Positions 5,683-6,728 of a stretch of 6,728 bases of DNA are shown piece after piece (the first letter of the stretch is position 1; every line of letters begins with the position of its first letter). The translations under genes and the position numbers were made by a program. The notes under the pieces were generated by a model. It was not told where the DNA came from and made no database searches. It saw only the letters and a list, made by a program, of their open reading frames with translations. Source of the DNA: an uncultured Clostridia bacterium (GTDB taxonomy: Bacteria; Bacillota_A; Clostridia; Oscillospirales; Oscillospiraceae); assembly GCA_947166955.1 (NCBI GenBank), contig CAMVGI010000075.1:1-6728 (forward strand), written 5' to 3'.

Positions 5683-6728
5683 TGATATCGTCCTTTCCGC
5701 CCTTCATAATGACGATCTCGCCCTGCTCCTCGAGGCCGCGGATGATGCCCACGATGCGGCTCTGCGCCTCCTCGACGTCCGTCATACGGACGTTCGTGGT
5801 GATCGCGAGGTCGTCGCGGATGCTCTCCGCCATACGGCTGGACATGTTGCCGAAAAGCTTGTTCGCGACCTCCTGATTCGCCGCCTTGAGGGCAAGCACC
5901 AGATCCTTCGGATCGCAGTCGCGTACAAAGCGCTGCACGCTGCGGTCGTCCATGGTAACGATATCCTCGAAAACGAACATGCGCTTGCGGATCTCGTCCG
6001 CCAGCTCCTCGTTGCGAGAACTCAGGCCGTCGAAGATGGACTTCTCGCTCGAACGGTCGATGTTGTTCATCACGCTCGCGACGAAGTCGATGCCGCCGAC
6101 CTTGACGTTGCTGTTGCTGACGAAAATGTTGTCGAAACGTTTCTGCATTTCGCTTTCGATGATCTTGATGGCGGTCGGGGAGGCGCTGTCCATCTGCGCC
6201 ATGTTCTCCACGACCTTGATCTGGCGGCGTCCTTCGAGCTGTTCGATGACCGCCGCCGCCTTCTCCGGCGCCACATACGACAGCACCAGTGCGATGGTCT
6301 GCGGCCGCTCGTATTGGAGCGCCGTGAACAGGTCCTTCTCGCGCGCCTTGTTGAGGAAGGCGAACTCCCTGTTCTTGAGGGATTTGGTGACCTTGGCGAG
6401 CAGCTCGTTTGCCGTCGCGCCGCCGAAAGCCTTTTCCAAAACCGATCGTGCATACTCAAGGCCGCCTTCGGTGACCGCCTTGTTCATCATGCACATCTGG
6501 TAGTACTCGTTGAGGACTTCCTCGGTGGTCTCCGCGTCGAGGAATCCGAGCTTCGCGACCTCGATGGTGACCTGTTCGATCTCCTCCGGATCCATGTGCT
6601 GATAAAGGAGCGAGGCTTTGTCCGTGCCGAGCGCGACGATGACCGCCGCGGCCGCCTCCTGCGCCGCCGGCTCCTGCTCCGCCATTTGCGGTTGCGAGGG
6701 CGTCGGGTCGGCGGGTGGTGTCGCGCTC
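5675..6728 (-). CDS. fliG: FliG, flagellar motor switch (rotor) protein, 5' end unresolved
   Basis: FliG is the C-ring protein that binds the MS-ring protein FliF by its N-terminal domain, FliM by its middle domain and the stator by its C-terminal domain. Numbered from the ATG at 6685 (336 aa, the usual family length), visible marks are VALG (17-20) and the PEEIEQVTIEVAKLG helix near 33-47. ERPQT (126-130) stands where the FliM-binding EHPQ motif is expected. A GG hinge lies at 197-198, then NIDRSSEKS, MFVF (236-239) and the charged torque helix around DDRSVQRFVRD (246-256). The end, GEIVIMKGGKDD, is typical. The ATG at 6685 has no Shine-Dalgarno sequence, and the frame stays open to the window edge with a Pro/Thr/Ala-rich stretch, so the true start may lie outside. 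Coordinates here run to the edge; 6685 is the fallback start. The gene overlaps fliH by 8 bases. Identity is certain, the start is not. Confidence 0.95.
   Translation of the reverse strand, partial: SATPPADPTPSQPQMAEQEPAAQEAAAAVIVALGTDKASLLYQHMDPEEIEQVTIEVAKLGFLDAETTEEVLNEYYQMCMMNKAVTEGGLEYARSVLEKAFGGATANELLAKVTKSLKNREFAFLNKAREKDLFTALQYERPQTIALVLSYVAPEKAAAVIEQLEGRRQIKVVENMAQMDSASPTAIKIIESEMQKRFDNIFVSNSNVKVGGIDFVASVMNNIDRSSEKSIFDGLSSRNEELADEIRKRMFVFEDIVTMDDRSVQRFVRDCDPKDLVLALKAANQEVANKLFGNMSSRMAESIRDDLAITTNVRMTDVEEAQSRIVGIIRGLEEQGEIVIMKGGKDDIIA
5691..5695 (-). promoter_or_regulatory. Ribosome binding site for the TTG start of fliH
   Basis: The minus strand reads AAAGGACGATATCA before TTG. AAGGA is 8 bases from the start codon and lies within the fliG coding sequence. 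It is the main support for the TTG start. Confidence 0.6.

Overview
The window is a continuous stretch of a bacterial flagellar biosynthesis operon, all of it on the minus strand. In transcription order, from the high-coordinate end to the low, it reads fliG (5' end at or beyond the window edge), fliH, fliI, fliJ, fliK, flgD, a small conserved flagellar operon protein of unknown function, and flgE (its 3' part lies beyond position 1). No RNA gene, mobile element, CRISPR array or convincing rho-independent terminator was seen. No gene-free stretch exceeds 85 bases.

The gene order fliG-H-I-J-K-flgD-(small protein)-flgE is the fla/che arrangement of Bacillota. The strong AAAGGAGG-type ribosome binding sites before fliK, flgD and the small gene also fit a Bacillota host. 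The sequence is visibly GC-rich, so a high-GC Clostridia-type anaerobe is my best inference. The species cannot be named from this window. The ylxF/motE-like gene that sits between fliJ and fliK in Bacillus is absent.

The genes work as one assembly line. FliG is the rotor-switch protein that receives torque from the stator. FliH, FliI and FliJ form the cytoplasmic ATPase complex of the flagellar type III export apparatus. FliK measures hook length and switches export specificity. FlgD is the scaffold (cap) on which the hook grows. FlgE is the hook subunit. The small protein between flgD and flgE is conserved in this position in many Bacillota but has no settled function.

Nothing here is a new multi-gene system. 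The less ordinary signals are in the junctions and gene edges. A 16-codon mini-ORF joins the fliI stop to the fliJ start through two 4-base start/stop overlaps, and a 17-bp palindrome covers its start. Two overlapping hairpins stand directly before the flgE ribosome binding site. The fliG frame stays open to the window edge and has no ribosome binding site at the obvious ATG. FliK contains an acidic TDD-type repeat with a recurring 10-residue spacing.
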